DNA of 17,829 nucleotides, taken from the NCBI GenBank assembly GCA_041483455.1, contig JBGPFS010000026.1, positions 1 to 17,829 on the forward strand. Direction: 5' to 3'. Positions 6,816-15,422 of this stretch are shown one piece after another. Made by a program: the position numbers and the translations under genes. Origin of the DNA: JBGPFS01 sp041483455. Lineage in GTDB: Bacteria; Chloroflexota; Limnocylindria; Limnocylindrales; CSP1-4. Below the pieces are notes generated by a model. The model saw only the letters and a list, made by a program, of their open reading frames with translations. It was not told the origin of the DNA and made no database searches. Every line of letters begins with the position of its first letter. The first letter of the stretch is position 1.

Positions 6816-7558
6816 CCGTCCGGGTCGGCGTCGTGGTGTTCCCGGGTTCGAACTGCGATCACGACACCGAGTACGCCCTGCGCCTGGTGGGCGCCGAGCC
6901 GGTCCGGCTGTGGCACGAGGAAACGGATCTCGGGGGCGCCTCGGCGATCGTCCTGCCGGGCGGGTTCGCCTACGGCGACTACCTTCGGGCCGGGGTGATC
7001 GCCCGGTTCAGCCCGGTCATGCGGGCGGTCGCCGCCTTCGCGGCCGAGGGCGGTCTCGTCCTGGGCATCTGCAACGGCTTCCAGGTCCTGGCCGAAGCGG
7101 GCCTCGTCCCGGGCGCCCTGCTCCGGAACCGCTCGCTCAGCTTCGTCTGCCGGCAGGTCGCGATCGTGCCGGAGCGGCTCGACTCGCCGTTCACCCGGTC
7201 GGTCGGGGAGCGGCGGCCGCTCCGGATGCCGGTCGCCCATGGCGAGGGCTGCTACTTCGCCGACGCGGCGACGCTCGACGCGCTCGAGCGCGACGGCCAG
7301 GTCCTCTTCCGGTACGTCCGGGCCGATGGGACGGCGGCCCCCGAAGACGACCCGGCGAACCCGAACGGATCGCTCCGGGCGATCGCGGGCGTCGCGAACC
7401 GGGCCGGCAACGTGGCCGGCCTGATGCCCCACCCGGAGCGGGCCGCGGAGGCGATCCTCGGCAGCGACGACGGGCTGGCGCTCATCCGGAGCCTGGTCGA
7501 GAGCGCCGCCGAGCGTGTGTCGCGCGGCGGGCCGACGGTCGTGGGCGCCACCCGATGA
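6812..7558 (+). CDS. purQ: FGAM synthase glutaminase subunit PurQ
   Basis: PurQ hydrolyses glutamine and supplies ammonia to PurL for conversion of FGAR to FGAM. The 248-residue product is a class I glutamine amidotransferase. It starts [21 protein letters not shown], has the oxyanion-hole strand [14 protein letters not shown] (48-61), the nucleophile Cys87 in [10 protein letters not shown], and the catalytic His207 and Glu209 in MPHPERA. All three catalytic residues are present. The GTG start at 6812 overlaps the purS stop as GTGA and leads directly into the first beta strand, so no earlier start is plausible. It overlaps purL by ATGA. The usual length is about 225-235; the extra residues lie mainly at the C-terminus after the HPE helix. 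Identification is secure. Confidence 0.96.
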   Translation: MTVRVGVVVFPGSNCDHDTEYALRLVGAEPVRLWHEETDLGGASAIVLPGGFAYGDYLRAGVIARFSPVMRAVAAFAAEGGLVLGICNGFQVLAEAGLVPGALLRNRSLSFVCRQVAIVPERLDSPFTRSVGERRPLRMPVAHGEGCYFADAATLDALERDGQVLFRYVRADGTAAPEDDPANPNGSLRAIAGVANRAGNVAGLMPHPERAAEAILGSDDGLALIRSLVESAAERVSRGGPTVVGATR

Positions 7559-9885
7559 ACGAGCTGGCGGCCCCGGCCCTCGAGGAGCCGCTCCACCGGC
7601 GGTTGGGGATCGCCGACGACGAGCTGACCGCGATCGAGGCGCGCCTCGGCCGGGCCCCGAACGACCTCGAGCTCGCGATGTTCAGCGTGATGTGGAGCGA
7701 GCACTGCTCGTACAAGAGCTCGAAGCCGCTCCTGCGCACGCTGCCGACGGCCGGCGAGGGCGTCGTGGCCGGGCCCGGCGAGAACGCCGGGGTCATCGAG
7801 ATCGGCGACGGACTGGCGGTCGCGTTCAAGATCGAGTCCCACAATCATCCGTCCGCGGTCGAGCCCTACCAGGGGGCCGCGACCGGCGTCGGCGGGATCC
7901 TGCGCGACATCTTCACGATGGGCGCTCGCCCGATCGCCGTCCTCGACGCGCTCCGCTTCGGCGACCCGGCGGATGCCCGGACCCGGCATCTCGTGAACGG
8001 CGTGGTCCACGGCGTGGGCGGCTATGGCAACTGCGTCGGCGTGCCGACGGTGGGCGGCGAGCTCGTCTTCGACCCGACCTATCAGGGCAATCCGCTCGTC
8101 AACGTGATGGCCATCGGGCTCCTGCAGACGGATCGGCTGACCCTCGCCGCGGCCCCGGGTCCCGGGAACCTCGTCGTCCTGTTCGGCTCGACGACGGGCC
8201 GCGACGGGATCGGCGGGGCGTCGGTCCTCGCATCGGCCACGTTCACCCACGACGACCCCTCGAAACGACCGTCGGTCCAGGTGGGCGACCCGTTCGCCGA
8301 GAAGCTGCTCATCGAGGCCAGCCTCGAGCTGATCGAACGAGGCCTGGTCGTCGGGCTCCAGGACCTGGGCGCGGGCGGGATCACCTGCGCCACCTCGGAG
8401 ATGGCGGATCGGGCCGGCACCGGGATGCTGGTCGATCTCGATGCGATCCCGCGCCGCGAGCCCGGCATGGCCCCGTTCGAGGTCCTGATCAGCGAATCGC
8501 AGGAGCGGATGTGCGCGATCGTCGCGCCCGTCCGGTGGCCCGAGGTCCGCGAGGTCTGCGAGCGGTGGGGCCTGCCGGTCGCGATCATCGGGCGGGTCAC
8601 CGCCGACGGCGACATCGCGGTCGTGACCGGCGGCCTCGCCGCCGACGGCCGGCCGAACCCGGCGGCCGCGGAGATCGCCCGGATCCCGGCCGCGGCGCTC
8701 ACCTCCGATGCGATCGTCCACGAACGGCTCGCGGCGCCGCCGGCGCGCCGGCGCTCGGCCTCGGGCGCGCCCGCGGAAGCGTCGGATCTCCTGCCGGAGC
8801 GGGGGATGGATCCGGGCGCGGTCCTCGTCGCCCTCATCGGCGGACCGAACCTCTCCTCGCGCCGCTGGGTCTACGAGCAGTACGACTCGAACGTCCAGGC
8901 CAACACCGTCGCCGGCCCGGGCCGCGGGGCGGCGGTCCTGCGGATCAAGGGGACGGCCAAAGCGCTGGTCGCCGCGACCGACGGCAACCAGGCGGTCGGT
9001 GCACTCGATCCGTGGCTGGGCGCCGCGCTGAGCGTCGCGGAGGCGACCCGGAACGTGGCGATCACCGGGGCCCGGCCGCTCGGCGTGACGAACTGCCTGA
9101 ACTACGGCGATCCGACCCGCCCCGAGGCGTTCTGGCAGCTCAAGGAGGGCGTCCGCGGCCTCGGCGACGCCTGCCGTGCCCTCGGCCTGCCCGTGACCGG
9201 CGGCAACGTCTCCCTGTACAACGAATCGCCGGCCGGGGCGATCGCCCCGACCCCCGAGATCGGCGTCGTCGGCCTCCTCGACGACGTGGCCACCCTGACC
9301 GGCCCGGCCTTCGCGGCCGACGGGGACACCGTGCTCCTCGTCGGCGCCTCGACCCCGGGCCTCGCGGGCAGCGCCTATGCCGCCCTGGCGGGCGTCGCCC
9401 CGGAGGACGGAGCGCCGTCGCTCGACCTCGCCCGCGAGGCCGCGCTCCAGGCGTTCGTCCGTGAGGCGATCGCGCGCCGCATCGTCGCCTCCGCCCAGGA
9501 CGTCTCCGGCGGCGGGCTGGCGGTGGCCCTCGCCGAGTCGGCGATCTGGGGCGGCCGAGGCGCTCGGCTCCGGCTGCCGATCGGCGGAGCGCCGGCCGTC
9601 GACCTGTTCGGGGAAAGCCCCTCGCGCCTGGTCCTCAGCTGCCGGCCGCGTCACGGCCCGGCGCTCGTCCTGCTGGCCCGCCAGCACGGCCTGCCGGTCG
9701 ACGAGCTGGGCGTCGTCGGCGGTGACCGGCTCGAGATCGAGATGGCCGGTAGCGGCGCCACGGGCGCTGCCGAGGAGCGTGGCTCGCGCGTCGCCGATGC
9801 GGTCGACATCCCGATCGCGGACCTGCGCCACGCCTGGGAGCACGGCCTGGCCCGCGCGCTCGGCGTCGACGCGGGGGGCGCCTGA
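7555..9885 (+). CDS. purL: FGAM synthase large subunit PurL (small-PurL type)
   Basis: PurL uses ATP and ammonia from PurQ to convert FGAR to FGAM. At 776 residues this is the small PurL that needs PurS and PurQ, not the roughly 1300-residue fused enzyme of proteobacteria. Two repeated AIRS-like ATP-binding halves are visible. The first has [13 protein letters not shown] (46-58, conserved His50), [38 protein letters not shown] (residues 91-114) and [10 protein letters not shown]. The central [18 protein letters not shown] and LISESQERM blocks follow. The second half has [27 protein letters not shown] and [13 protein letters not shown], and ends with [18 protein letters not shown]. The ATG overlaps the purQ stop (ATGA). 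An Ala-rich insert near residues 390-410 separates the halves. The stop is two bases from purF, the only non-overlapping junction of the run. Confidence 0.97.
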   Translation: MNELAAPALEEPLHRRLGIADDELTAIEARLGRAPNDLELAMFSVMWSEHCSYKSSKPLLRTLPTAGEGVVAGPGENAGVIEIGDGLAVAFKIESHNHPSAVEPYQGAATGVGGILRDIFTMGARPIAVLDALRFGDPADARTRHLVNGVVHGVGGYGNCVGVPTVGGELVFDPTYQGNPLVNVMAIGLLQTDRLTLAAAPGPGNLVVLFGSTTGRDGIGGASVLASATFTHDDPSKRPSVQVGDPFAEKLLIEASLELIERGLVVGLQDLGAGGITCATSEMADRAGTGMLVDLDAIPRREPGMAPFEVLISESQERMCAIVAPVRWPEVREVCERWGLPVAIIGRVTADGDIAVVTGGLAADGRPNPAAAEIARIPAAALTSDAIVHERLAAPPARRRSASGAPAEASDLLPERGMDPGAVLVALIGGPNLSSRRWVYEQYDSNVQANTVAGPGRGAAVLRIKGTAKALVAATDGNQAVGALDPWLGAALSVAEATRNVAITGARPLGVTNCLNYGDPTRPEAFWQLKEGVRGLGDACRALGLPVTGGNVSLYNESPAGAIAPTPEIGVVGLLDDVATLTGPAFAADGDTVLLVGASTPGLAGSAYAALAGVAPEDGAPSLDLAREAALQAFVREAIARRIVASAQDVSGGGLAVALAESAIWGGRGARLRLPIGGAPAVDLFGESPSRLVLSCRPRHGPALVLLARQHGLPVDELGVVGGDRLEIEMAGSGATGAAEERGSRVADAVDIPIADLRHAWEHGLARALGVDAGGA

Positions 9886-9887
9886 CG

Positions 9888-11384
9888 ATGTGTGGCGTCT
9901 TCGGGGTGGTGATGCCGCCGGGGGCCGAGGCGGAGGCCGCCACCGTGGCGGCCCTGGGCCTGTTCGCCCTCCAGCACCGGGGCCAGGAGTCGGCCGGGGT
10001 CGCGGTCAGCGACGGCGGCGAGCTGATGCTTTACAAGGACCTCGGGATGGTCGCCAGCGTCCTCGACGAGCGCCGCCTGCCCAGCCTGCGCGGCCGGCTG
10101 GCGATCGCCCACTGCCGCTACTCGACCACGGGCTCGACCGTCTGGGAGAACGCCCAGCCGACCTTCCGGCTCGGTCCGCGCCGGGCGATCGCCATCGGCC
10201 ACAATGGGAACCTGGTCAACACCCGCGAGCTGCTCGGCCAGCTGACCGGCGGCCGGGCCCGCCTGGCGGCCTCGACCGACACCGAGCTCCTCACGGCGCT
10301 CCTGGCCGACGAGCCGGCGAGCGACACGGCCGACGCCCTCGTCCGGGTCCTGCCCCGGGTCCGCGGCGCGTACAGCCTGGTCGTCCTCGACGAGCGACGG
10401 GTCATCGGGGTCCGCGATCCGCACGGCTTCCGTCCGCTCGTGCTGGGCCGGCTGCCCGGGCCGGCCGTCGGCGAAGCCGGCCTGTGGGCCGACGACGATG
10501 CGAGCGCCGGCTGGGTCCTCGCCTCGGAGACGACGGCGCTCGACATCGTCGGGGCGGAGTTCGTGCGGGACGTGGCGCCCGGCGAGATGGTCATCCTCGA
10601 GATCGGCCAGGCCCCCCGGTCGATCCGCTATGCGGAGGCCAGCCCGGCGCTGTGCGTCTTCGAGCTGATCTACTTCGCCCGCCCGGATTCGTACATGGAG
10701 GGCCGCAGCCTCTACGAGGCTCGTCGGAAGATGGGGATGCAGCTCGCGCTGGAGCACCCCATCGACGCGGACTTCGTCATGCCCGTCCCGGACACCGGCG
10801 CCCCAGCCGCGGCCGGCTACGCCGAGGCCAGCGGCCTGCCGTACCGCGAGGGCCTGGTCCGCAACCGGTACGCCGGTCGGACGTTCATCCAGCCGTCCCA
10901 GGCCATGCGCCACCGGGGCGTGACGATCAAGCTGAACCCGCTCCGCGAGGTCATCCGCGACCGGCGCCTCATCGTGGTCGACGATTCGATCGTCCGGGGA
11001 ACGACCACCAAGCAGATCGTCGAGCTCCTCCGACGCAGCGGAGCGGCCGAAGTCCATGTCCGGATCAGCGCCCCGCCGATCCACCACCCGTGCTTCTACG
11101 GCATCGACACCCAGATCGAGACCGAGCTGATCGCGGCCCGCCGGAGTCCGGACGAGATCCGGGAGTTCATCGGTGCGGATTCGCTCGGCTACCTCTCGAT
11201 CGCGGGCGTGCTCGCGGCGCTCGATCTCCCGTACGACCGGTTCTGCTTCGCCTGCTTCGACGGCAACTACCCCGAGCCGGTGCCGTACGACGCGGCCAGC
11301 CGGAAGTTCGTCCTCGAGGAGAGCCCCCTGCCGGTGGGAGCGGCGCTTCGGGGGGCGGTCCCGGCTGGGGAGCCGGGTCGATGA
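9888..11384 (+). CDS. purF: Amidophosphoribosyltransferase PurF, iron-sulfur cluster type
   Basis: PurF makes 5-phosphoribosylamine from PRPP and glutamine, the committed step of the pathway and in known relatives its feedback-controlled point. The 498-residue protein starts MCGVFGVV, so Cys2 becomes the N-terminal nucleophile after Met removal. The class II glutaminase shows ALQHRGQESAGVAV (28-40), CRYSTTGS (76-83) and GHNGNL (104-109). The phosphoribosyltransferase half has the PRPP motif VVDDSIVRGTTTK (363-375). Cys256 (ALCVFE), Cys402 (HPCFYGID), Cys453 and Cys456 (FCFACF) match the four ligand positions of the [4Fe-4S] cluster known from the B. subtilis enzyme. That enzyme has a short propeptide; none is present here. 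It lies two bases after purL and overlaps purM by ATGA. Identification is secure; cluster content is inferred. Confidence 0.97.
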   Translation: MCGVFGVVMPPGAEAEAATVAALGLFALQHRGQESAGVAVSDGGELMLYKDLGMVASVLDERRLPSLRGRLAIAHCRYSTTGSTVWENAQPTFRLGPRRAIAIGHNGNLVNTRELLGQLTGGRARLAASTDTELLTALLADEPASDTADALVRVLPRVRGAYSLVVLDERRVIGVRDPHGFRPLVLGRLPGPAVGEAGLWADDDASAGWVLASETTALDIVGAEFVRDVAPGEMVILEIGQAPRSIRYAEASPALCVFELIYFARPDSYMEGRSLYEARRKMGMQLALEHPIDADFVMPVPDTGAPAAAGYAEASGLPYREGLVRNRYAGRTFIQPSQAMRHRGVTIKLNPLREVIRDRRLIVVDDSIVRGTTTKQIVELLRRSGAAEVHVRISAPPIHHPCFYGIDTQIETELIAARRSPDEIREFIGADSLGYLSIAGVLAALDLPYDRFCFACFDGNYPEPVPYDAASRKFVLEESPLPVGAALRGAVPAGEPGR

Positions 11385-12526
11385 CGTCCAGGGAGGCCGG
11401 CCCGCGTGGGGCGTACGCCCGAGCGGGCGTCGACGTCGACGCCGGGGAGGCCGCCGTGGCGCTCATGCGGGCGGCCGTCGAGAGCACCCGGCGTCCGGAG
11501 GTCGTCGGTGGCCTGGGCGGGTTCGGCGGCGCCGTGGCCCTGCCGGCCGGCTTCCGCGAGCCGCTCCTGGTCAGCTCGACCGACGGCGTGGGCACGAAGA
11601 CCGCGATCGCGACGGCGCTGGGCCGGCTCGACACGATCGGGATCGACCTGGTGGCGATGTGCGCCGACGACGTCGTGTGCACGGGGGCGGCGCCGCTCTT
11701 CTTCCTCGACTACGTTGCGGTCGGCCGGCTGGAGCCGGCGAATGTCGCCGAGCTCGTGGGGTCGGTCGCGGCGGGCTGTCGCGCGGCGGGCTGTGCGCTC
11801 GTCGGCGGCGAGACGGCGGTCCACCCGGGGCTGATGGAGCTCGATGCCTTCGACCTCGCCGGCTGCTGCGTGGGGGTCGTCGAGCGCGATCGCTTCCTCG
11901 ATGGGAGCGCGGTCCGGGCGGGCGACGCGATCGTCGGGCTGGCCAGCTCGGGGTTGCACGCCAACGGATTCACCCTCATCCGGTCTCTGATCGCCGCGCA
12001 CGATCTCGACCTCGGGACGCCCTACCAGGAGCGGTTGCGCCTGACGCTGGGCGATCACGCCGCCGACGAGGCCGTCGCCGCCGAGCCGCACCACGCGCTC
12101 GCGACGCTCGGCGAGGTCCTCCTGGAGCCGACCCGGATCTACGCCCGGGCGGTCCTCGCGCTGCGGGATGCGCTCGCCGGCGCCGGCACCGACCTCCACG
12201 GGCTGGCCCATGTGACCGGCGGCGGCCTGCCTGGCAACGTCCCCCGCGCGCTCCCCGCCGACCTCGGAGCGCGGCTCGACCCGGGCCGCTGGCGGATGCC
12301 GTCGGTGATGCGCCTGTTCGGGGCCATCGGCGGCCTCGACGACGAGGAATTGCGGGCCACCTTCAACGGGGGGATCGGGATGATCGCGGTCCTGCCGGCG
12401 GATGCCGTGCCGCTGGCCTGCCGGATCCTGGAGCGGGAGGGCGTCGACGCGGCACTCATCGGCGAGGTCGTGCCGGCCGCTGCTCTGGGCGGCCGGCGCT
12501 ACGGCACCGGGAGCCTGGCGGGATGA
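11381..12526 (+). CDS. purM: Phosphoribosylformylglycinamidine cyclo-ligase PurM (AIR synthetase)
   Basis: PurM closes the imidazole ring, converting FGAM to AIR with ATP. The 381-residue product follows the family order: YARAGVDVDAGEAAVALM (12-29), VGGLGGFGGAVALP (42-55), VSSTDGVGTKTAIA (64-77), IGIDLVAMCADD (86-97), PLFFLDYVAVG (105-115), LVGGETA (140-146), SSGLHANGFTLIRSL (189-203), LLEPTRIY (247-254), VTGGGLPGNVPRALP (278-292) and FNGGIGMIAVLP (328-339). It is some 35 residues longer than the usual 345, partly through a longer segment around residues 215-245. GGGGAG eight bases upstream is not an exact ribosome site, but GGGGAG-like GGGGAGCC at 11367-11374 plus the ATGA overlap with purF fixes the start. 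The stop overlaps the start of a 22-codon ORF leading to the purN-purH fusion. Confidence 0.95.
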   Translation: MTSREAGPRGAYARAGVDVDAGEAAVALMRAAVESTRRPEVVGGLGGFGGAVALPAGFREPLLVSSTDGVGTKTAIATALGRLDTIGIDLVAMCADDVVCTGAAPLFFLDYVAVGRLEPANVAELVGSVAAGCRAAGCALVGGETAVHPGLMELDAFDLAGCCVGVVERDRFLDGSAVRAGDAIVGLASSGLHANGFTLIRSLIAAHDLDLGTPYQERLRLTLGDHAADEAVAAEPHHALATLGEVLLEPTRIYARAVLALRDALAGAGTDLHGLAHVTGGGLPGNVPRALPADLGARLDPGRWRMPSVMRLFGAIGGLDDEELRATFNGGIGMIAVLPADAVPLACRILEREGVDAALIGEVVPAAALGGRRYGTGSLAG

Positions 12527-12591
12527 GCGTCGCCGCCGTCGCGACCGTCGCGTCCGTGGTCGACGGCCTCGGGCTCGGGCCGCGCGCGTGA
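12523..12591 (+). CDS. 22-codon minicistron bridging purM and purN-purH (possible coupling ORF)
   Basis: Between purM and the GTG start of the purN-purH fusion lies a 22-codon frame whose ATG overlaps the purM stop (ATGA at 12523-12526). Its TGA overlaps the next GTG start (GTGA at 12588-12591). The product is small and Val/Ala/Gly-rich with one Asp and one Arg and no recognisable motif. A GGGAG sequence nine bases before the ATG could serve as ribosome site, whereas the purN-purH GTG itself has no clear one. Since all neighbouring junctions use the same 1-4 base overlaps, this ORF may carry terminating ribosomes from purM to the fusion gene. It could also be a chance frame, because stops are rare at this GC content. 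Confidence 0.4.
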   Translation: MSVAAVATVASVVDGLGLGPRA

Positions 12592-14867
12592 CCGGCCGGA
12601 TCGCCGTCGGCGTGAGTGGCTCGGGCTCGAACCTGCGCTCCCTCGCCGCGGCCGCCGGCCGGGGCGAGCTCGGTGGCGCGATCGTCCTCGTCTTCGCCGA
12701 TCGCGCCTGCCCGGCGCTCGACTGGGCGACCGAGGCGGGGCTCGAGACGGCTCTCCTGCCCGGCCTTGGGTCGTCCGAAGCCTACGTTCGGGTCGCGGCG
12801 GACGCGAGCCTGGCGGCGACGCTGACGGCGGTCCGGATCGACCTGGTCGTGCTCGCCGGATTCATGCGGGTCGTCGGGCCGGCGGTCCTGGCGGCGTTCC
12901 CGCTGCGGATCCTCAACACCCATCCGGCCCTCCTGCCGGCATTTCCCGGCGCTCATGCCGTTCGCGACGCCCTGGCCCACGGGGCGACGATCAGCGGGGC
13001 GACGGTCCACCTGGTCGATGCGACCCTGGACGGCGGTCCGATCGTGGCGCAGGAGGCGGTCCCGGTCATGCCCGGCGACGACGAGGAGGCGCTCCACGCC
13101 CGGATCCGGGCGGTCGAGCATCGGCTGCTGCCCCGGGTGGTCGCCCTGGCCCTGGCCGGGGCGCTCGGGCTCGAGCCCGGCGGTCGCAGGGTCGCGATCG
13201 ACGTCGAGCGGGCGGAGGCGAACCTGCCGGTCGCCCGCCGGGCGCTCCTCTCGGTCAGCGACAAGACCGGCCTGGTCGAGCTCGGGCGCGGCCTCGTCGG
13301 GCTCGGCTTCGAGCTCGTCTCGACGGGTGGCACCGCCCGGACCCTTCGCGAGGCGGACCTGCCGGTCACCGACGTCGCCGCGGTCACCGGCTTCCCGGAG
13401 ATGCTCGACGGTCGGGTGAAGACGCTCCATCCCCGGGTCCACGGCGGGATCCTGGCTGATCGACGTCGGGTCGACCATCGCCGCCAGCTGGTCGCCGCGG
13501 CGATCGCCCCGTTCGAGCTCGTCGTCGTCAACCTCTACCCGTTCGCCCAGGCGCTCGAGCGCCCCGGGATCGGGCTGGACGAGCTCGTCGAGGAGATCGA
13601 CATCGGCGGCCCGTCGATGGTCCGGGCGGCCGCCAAGAACCACGCCAGCGTCGCGGTCGTCACGGCGCCCGAGCGCTACGGGCAGGTGCTCGGGGCGCTC
13701 CGGACCGCGGGCGAGGTCCCGCTCGGTCTGCGCTCGGCGCTCGCCATCGAGGCGTTCCGGCACACCGCCGCCTACGACGCCCGGATCGCCGAGGAGCTGC
13801 CCTGCCGGATGGACCGCGCCGGCGTCGGGCTGCCCGACGAGCCGGGCCTGCCCCGGAGCAGCGACCCCTACCCGCCGTCGCTGACGATCGCGCTCGAGAA
13901 GGTCGGGACGCTCCGCTACGGCGAGAACCCGCACCAGCCGGCGGCTCGCTACCGTCGACCGGGCGCCTCGCTCCGCGACGGACCGTTCGGCGTCGATCGG
14001 GCGCCGCTCCAGGGCAAGGCGCTCTCGTACAACAACGTCCTCGACGCGGCGGCGGCCGATGCGCTCGGCCGGGCGCTCCGCGGTCCCGGCTGCGTCATCG
14101 TCAAGCACACGAACCCGTGCGGCGCGGCCGAGCGGGCGACGCTCCGGGAGGCCTGGTCGGCCGCCCTGGAGGCGGATCCGATCAGCGCGTTCGGGGGGGT
14201 CGTGGCCCTGACCCGCCAGGTCGACCGTCCGATGGCCGAGGCGCTGGCCTCGATCTTCCTCGAGATCGTCGTGGCCCCGGCCTACACGACGGATGCGCTC
14301 GAGGTCCTGGCCCGGAAGCCGAACCTGCGGGTCCTCGTCGACGAGGCGCTGGCCGACGACCCGTCTCCGGACGCCGAAGCCCCCTTCCCGGTACCGACCG
14401 GCGCCTTTCGGACGGCCGGCGGCGGGGTCCTGGTGACCGCGCCGGACACGCGGCCGGACGACCCGAACGGCTGGGTCCGCGTCACCCGCCGGGCCCCGTC
14501 GCCGAGCGAGGCTGCCGACCTCGACCTCGCCTGGCGGCTGTGTCGCGCGGTGACCTCGAACGCCATCGTCCTCGTTCGCGACGGCCGGCAGGTCGGTCTC
14601 GGGTCCGGGCAGACGAGCCGGGTCGACGCCGCCCGCCAGGCGGTCGAGAAGGCGCGCGCCATCCTCGGGCCGGAGGCGCTCCGCGGGGCGGTCTGCGCGT
14701 CGGACGCCTTCTTCCCGTTCCCGGATGCGGTCGAGGTCTGCCTGGCGGCCGGGATCCGGGCCTTCGTCCAGCCGGGCGGGTCCGTCCGGGACGCCGAGGT
14801 CGTGGCCGTCGCCGACGCGGCGGACGCGGCGGTCCTGGTCACCGGGACGCGCCACTTCCGTCATTGA
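12588..14867 (+). CDS. purNH: Fused GAR formyltransferase (PurN) and AICAR formyltransferase/IMP cyclohydrolase (PurH)
   Basis: One uninterrupted 759-codon frame carries two whole enzymes. Residues 1-190 are PurN, which formylates GAR with 10-formyl-THF: GVSGSGSNL (8-16), VVLAGFMRVV (87-96), LNTHPALLPAFPG with catalytic Asn110 and His112, and LDGGP with Asp148. After a linker at about 190-217, residues 217-759 are PurH. The cyclohydrolase part has LLSVSDKTG (220-228), STGGTA (245-250), DGRVKTLHPRVHGGIL (274-289, Lys278), NLYPF and DIGGPSMVRAAAKNH. The transformylase part has LRYGENPHQ, the catalytic VKHTNPCG (Lys506, His507), SRVDAARQAVEKA and SDAFFPFPDAVE, and ends GTRHFRH. No ATG, GTG or TTG lies between the linker and the PurH start, so a separate purH start is unlikely. 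The GTG start overlaps the preceding minicistron. It performs steps 3, 9 and 10 of IMP synthesis. Both identities are secure. Confidence 0.95.
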   Translation: MTGRIAVGVSGSGSNLRSLAAAAGRGELGGAIVLVFADRACPALDWATEAGLETALLPGLGSSEAYVRVAADASLAATLTAVRIDLVVLAGFMRVVGPAVLAAFPLRILNTHPALLPAFPGAHAVRDALAHGATISGATVHLVDATLDGGPIVAQEAVPVMPGDDEEALHARIRAVEHRLLPRVVALALAGALGLEPGGRRVAIDVERAEANLPVARRALLSVSDKTGLVELGRGLVGLGFELVSTGGTARTLREADLPVTDVAAVTGFPEMLDGRVKTLHPRVHGGILADRRRVDHRRQLVAAAIAPFELVVVNLYPFAQALERPGIGLDELVEEIDIGGPSMVRAAAKNHASVAVVTAPERYGQVLGALRTAGEVPLGLRSALAIEAFRHTAAYDARIAEELPCRMDRAGVGLPDEPGLPRSSDPYPPSLTIALEKVGTLRYGENPHQPAARYRRPGASLRDGPFGVDRAPLQGKALSYNNVLDAAAADALGRALRGPGCVIVKHTNPCGAAERATLREAWSAALEADPISAFGGVVALTRQVDRPMAEALASIFLEIVVAPAYTTDALEVLARKPNLRVLVDEALADDPSPDAEAPFPVPTGAFRTAGGGVLVTAPDTRPDDPNGWVRVTRRAPSPSEAADLDLAWRLCRAVTSNAIVLVRDGRQVGLGSGQTSRVDAARQAVEKARAILGPEALRGAVCASDAFFPFPDAVEVCLAAGIRAFVQPGGSVRDAEVVAVADAADAAVLVTGTRHFRH

Positions 14868-14927
14868 CCGCGATGGCGCAGAATCATCGTTCGACGCCCA
14901 TCCGGACCGTTCCAGCGAGGTGATCCG

Positions 14928-15377
14928 ATGACCGATGAGACGACGGGCGCGCCGACGCCCGAGTTCGAGGAGACGCCCGGGATGGCGGCCGGCGACGAGC
15001 CCGGGGCCGGGTTCGACAAGGCGAAGGCGGCCGTCGGGGGCCTGCTGAAGGAGCTCGGGACGAAGCTCGACGACTTCGCCGAGAAGGCCAGCCCCACCGT
15101 CAAGGAGACGGCGGCGAAGGCGGCCGACCTGACGGCCAAGGCCGGCGAGGCGGCCGGGCCGATCGCCCACAAGGTGGCCGAGGTGGCCGGCGACGTCGGT
15201 CACCGGGTCGCCGAGAAGAGCCGCACCTTCGCGAGCGACCTCCGCCGGGCCGGCGAGGCCGCGGCGGACAAGATGACCGGCAATGGCTCAGCGTCCGCCG
15301 CGCCGGCGGAGCCCGCCGCGCCCGAGGAGCCCGCCGCGCCCGAGGAGCCCGCGAAACCGGCGGAGCCGACCGGCTAG
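14928..15377 (+). CDS. Ala/Lys/Glu-rich amphipathic helical protein with EPAAPE repeat tail, function unknown
   Basis: The 149-residue product belongs to no family I can name. Residues 1-28 are acidic and disordered-looking. Residues 29-116 are built of alternating Ala, Lys, Glu and Val (KAKAAVGGLLKELGTKLDDF, KETAAKAADLTAKAGEAAG, HKVAEVAGDVGHRVAEKSR), predicting long amphipathic helices like those of LEA, apolipoprotein-like or YtxH-like proteins. Residues 120-149 are a Pro/Ala/Glu tail with a hexapeptide repeat. There is no Cys or Trp, no signal peptide and no membrane segment. GAGGTGAT six to seven bases before the ATG is a good ribosome site and supports the start. It lies 60 bases after purH on the same strand and 90 bases before metG. 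TTGACC over the purH stop might be a -35 box, but no matching -10 was found. A role in membrane or stress protection is only a guess. Confidence 0.7.
   Translation: MTDETTGAPTPEFEETPGMAAGDEPGAGFDKAKAAVGGLLKELGTKLDDFAEKASPTVKETAAKAADLTAKAGEAAGPIAHKVAEVAGDVGHRVAEKSRTFASDLRRAGEAAADKMTGNGSASAAPAEPAAPEEPAAPEEPAKPAEPTG
15309..15352 (+). repeat. 18-bp in-frame tandem repeat
   Basis: The unit GAGCCCGCCGCGCCCGAG occurs exactly at 15309-15326 and 15327-15344, with a partial third copy (GAGCCCGC) at 15345-15352. It lies in frame near the end of the Ala/Lys/Glu-rich protein gene and encodes EPAAPE twice, followed by a degenerate EPAKPAEP. Exact DNA identity of the two copies suggests recent duplication, and copy number may vary between strains. 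Confidence 0.85.
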
Positions 15378-15422
15378 CCGTTCGAGGTCCCCGGGCGCTC
15401 GCGAGCGGCCCGTCATCCGCAG

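Noticed and set aside
12402..12587. Upstream ATG start for purN-purH at 12402
   Set aside because: It would overlap purM by about 125 bases and add an Arg-rich run unlike any PurN; the GTG at 12588 sits directly before the conserved first strand and at a GTGA overlap.
12589..13240. Separate purN and purH genes with a hidden junction
   Set aside because: The frame is continuous and no ATG, GTG or TTG lies between the PurN C-terminus region and the PurH start; only GTC and CTG codons are found at plausible positions.
14864..14892. TTGACC as -35 box of a promoter for the helical protein gene
   Set aside because: It overlaps the purH stop and no acceptable -10 hexamer lies 16-18 bases downstream.
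12456..15203. 915-codon minus-strand open frame opposite purN-purH
   Set aside because: It mirrors the codon pattern of the plus-strand gene, has Arg/Asp/Gly-rich composition and no recognisable domain.
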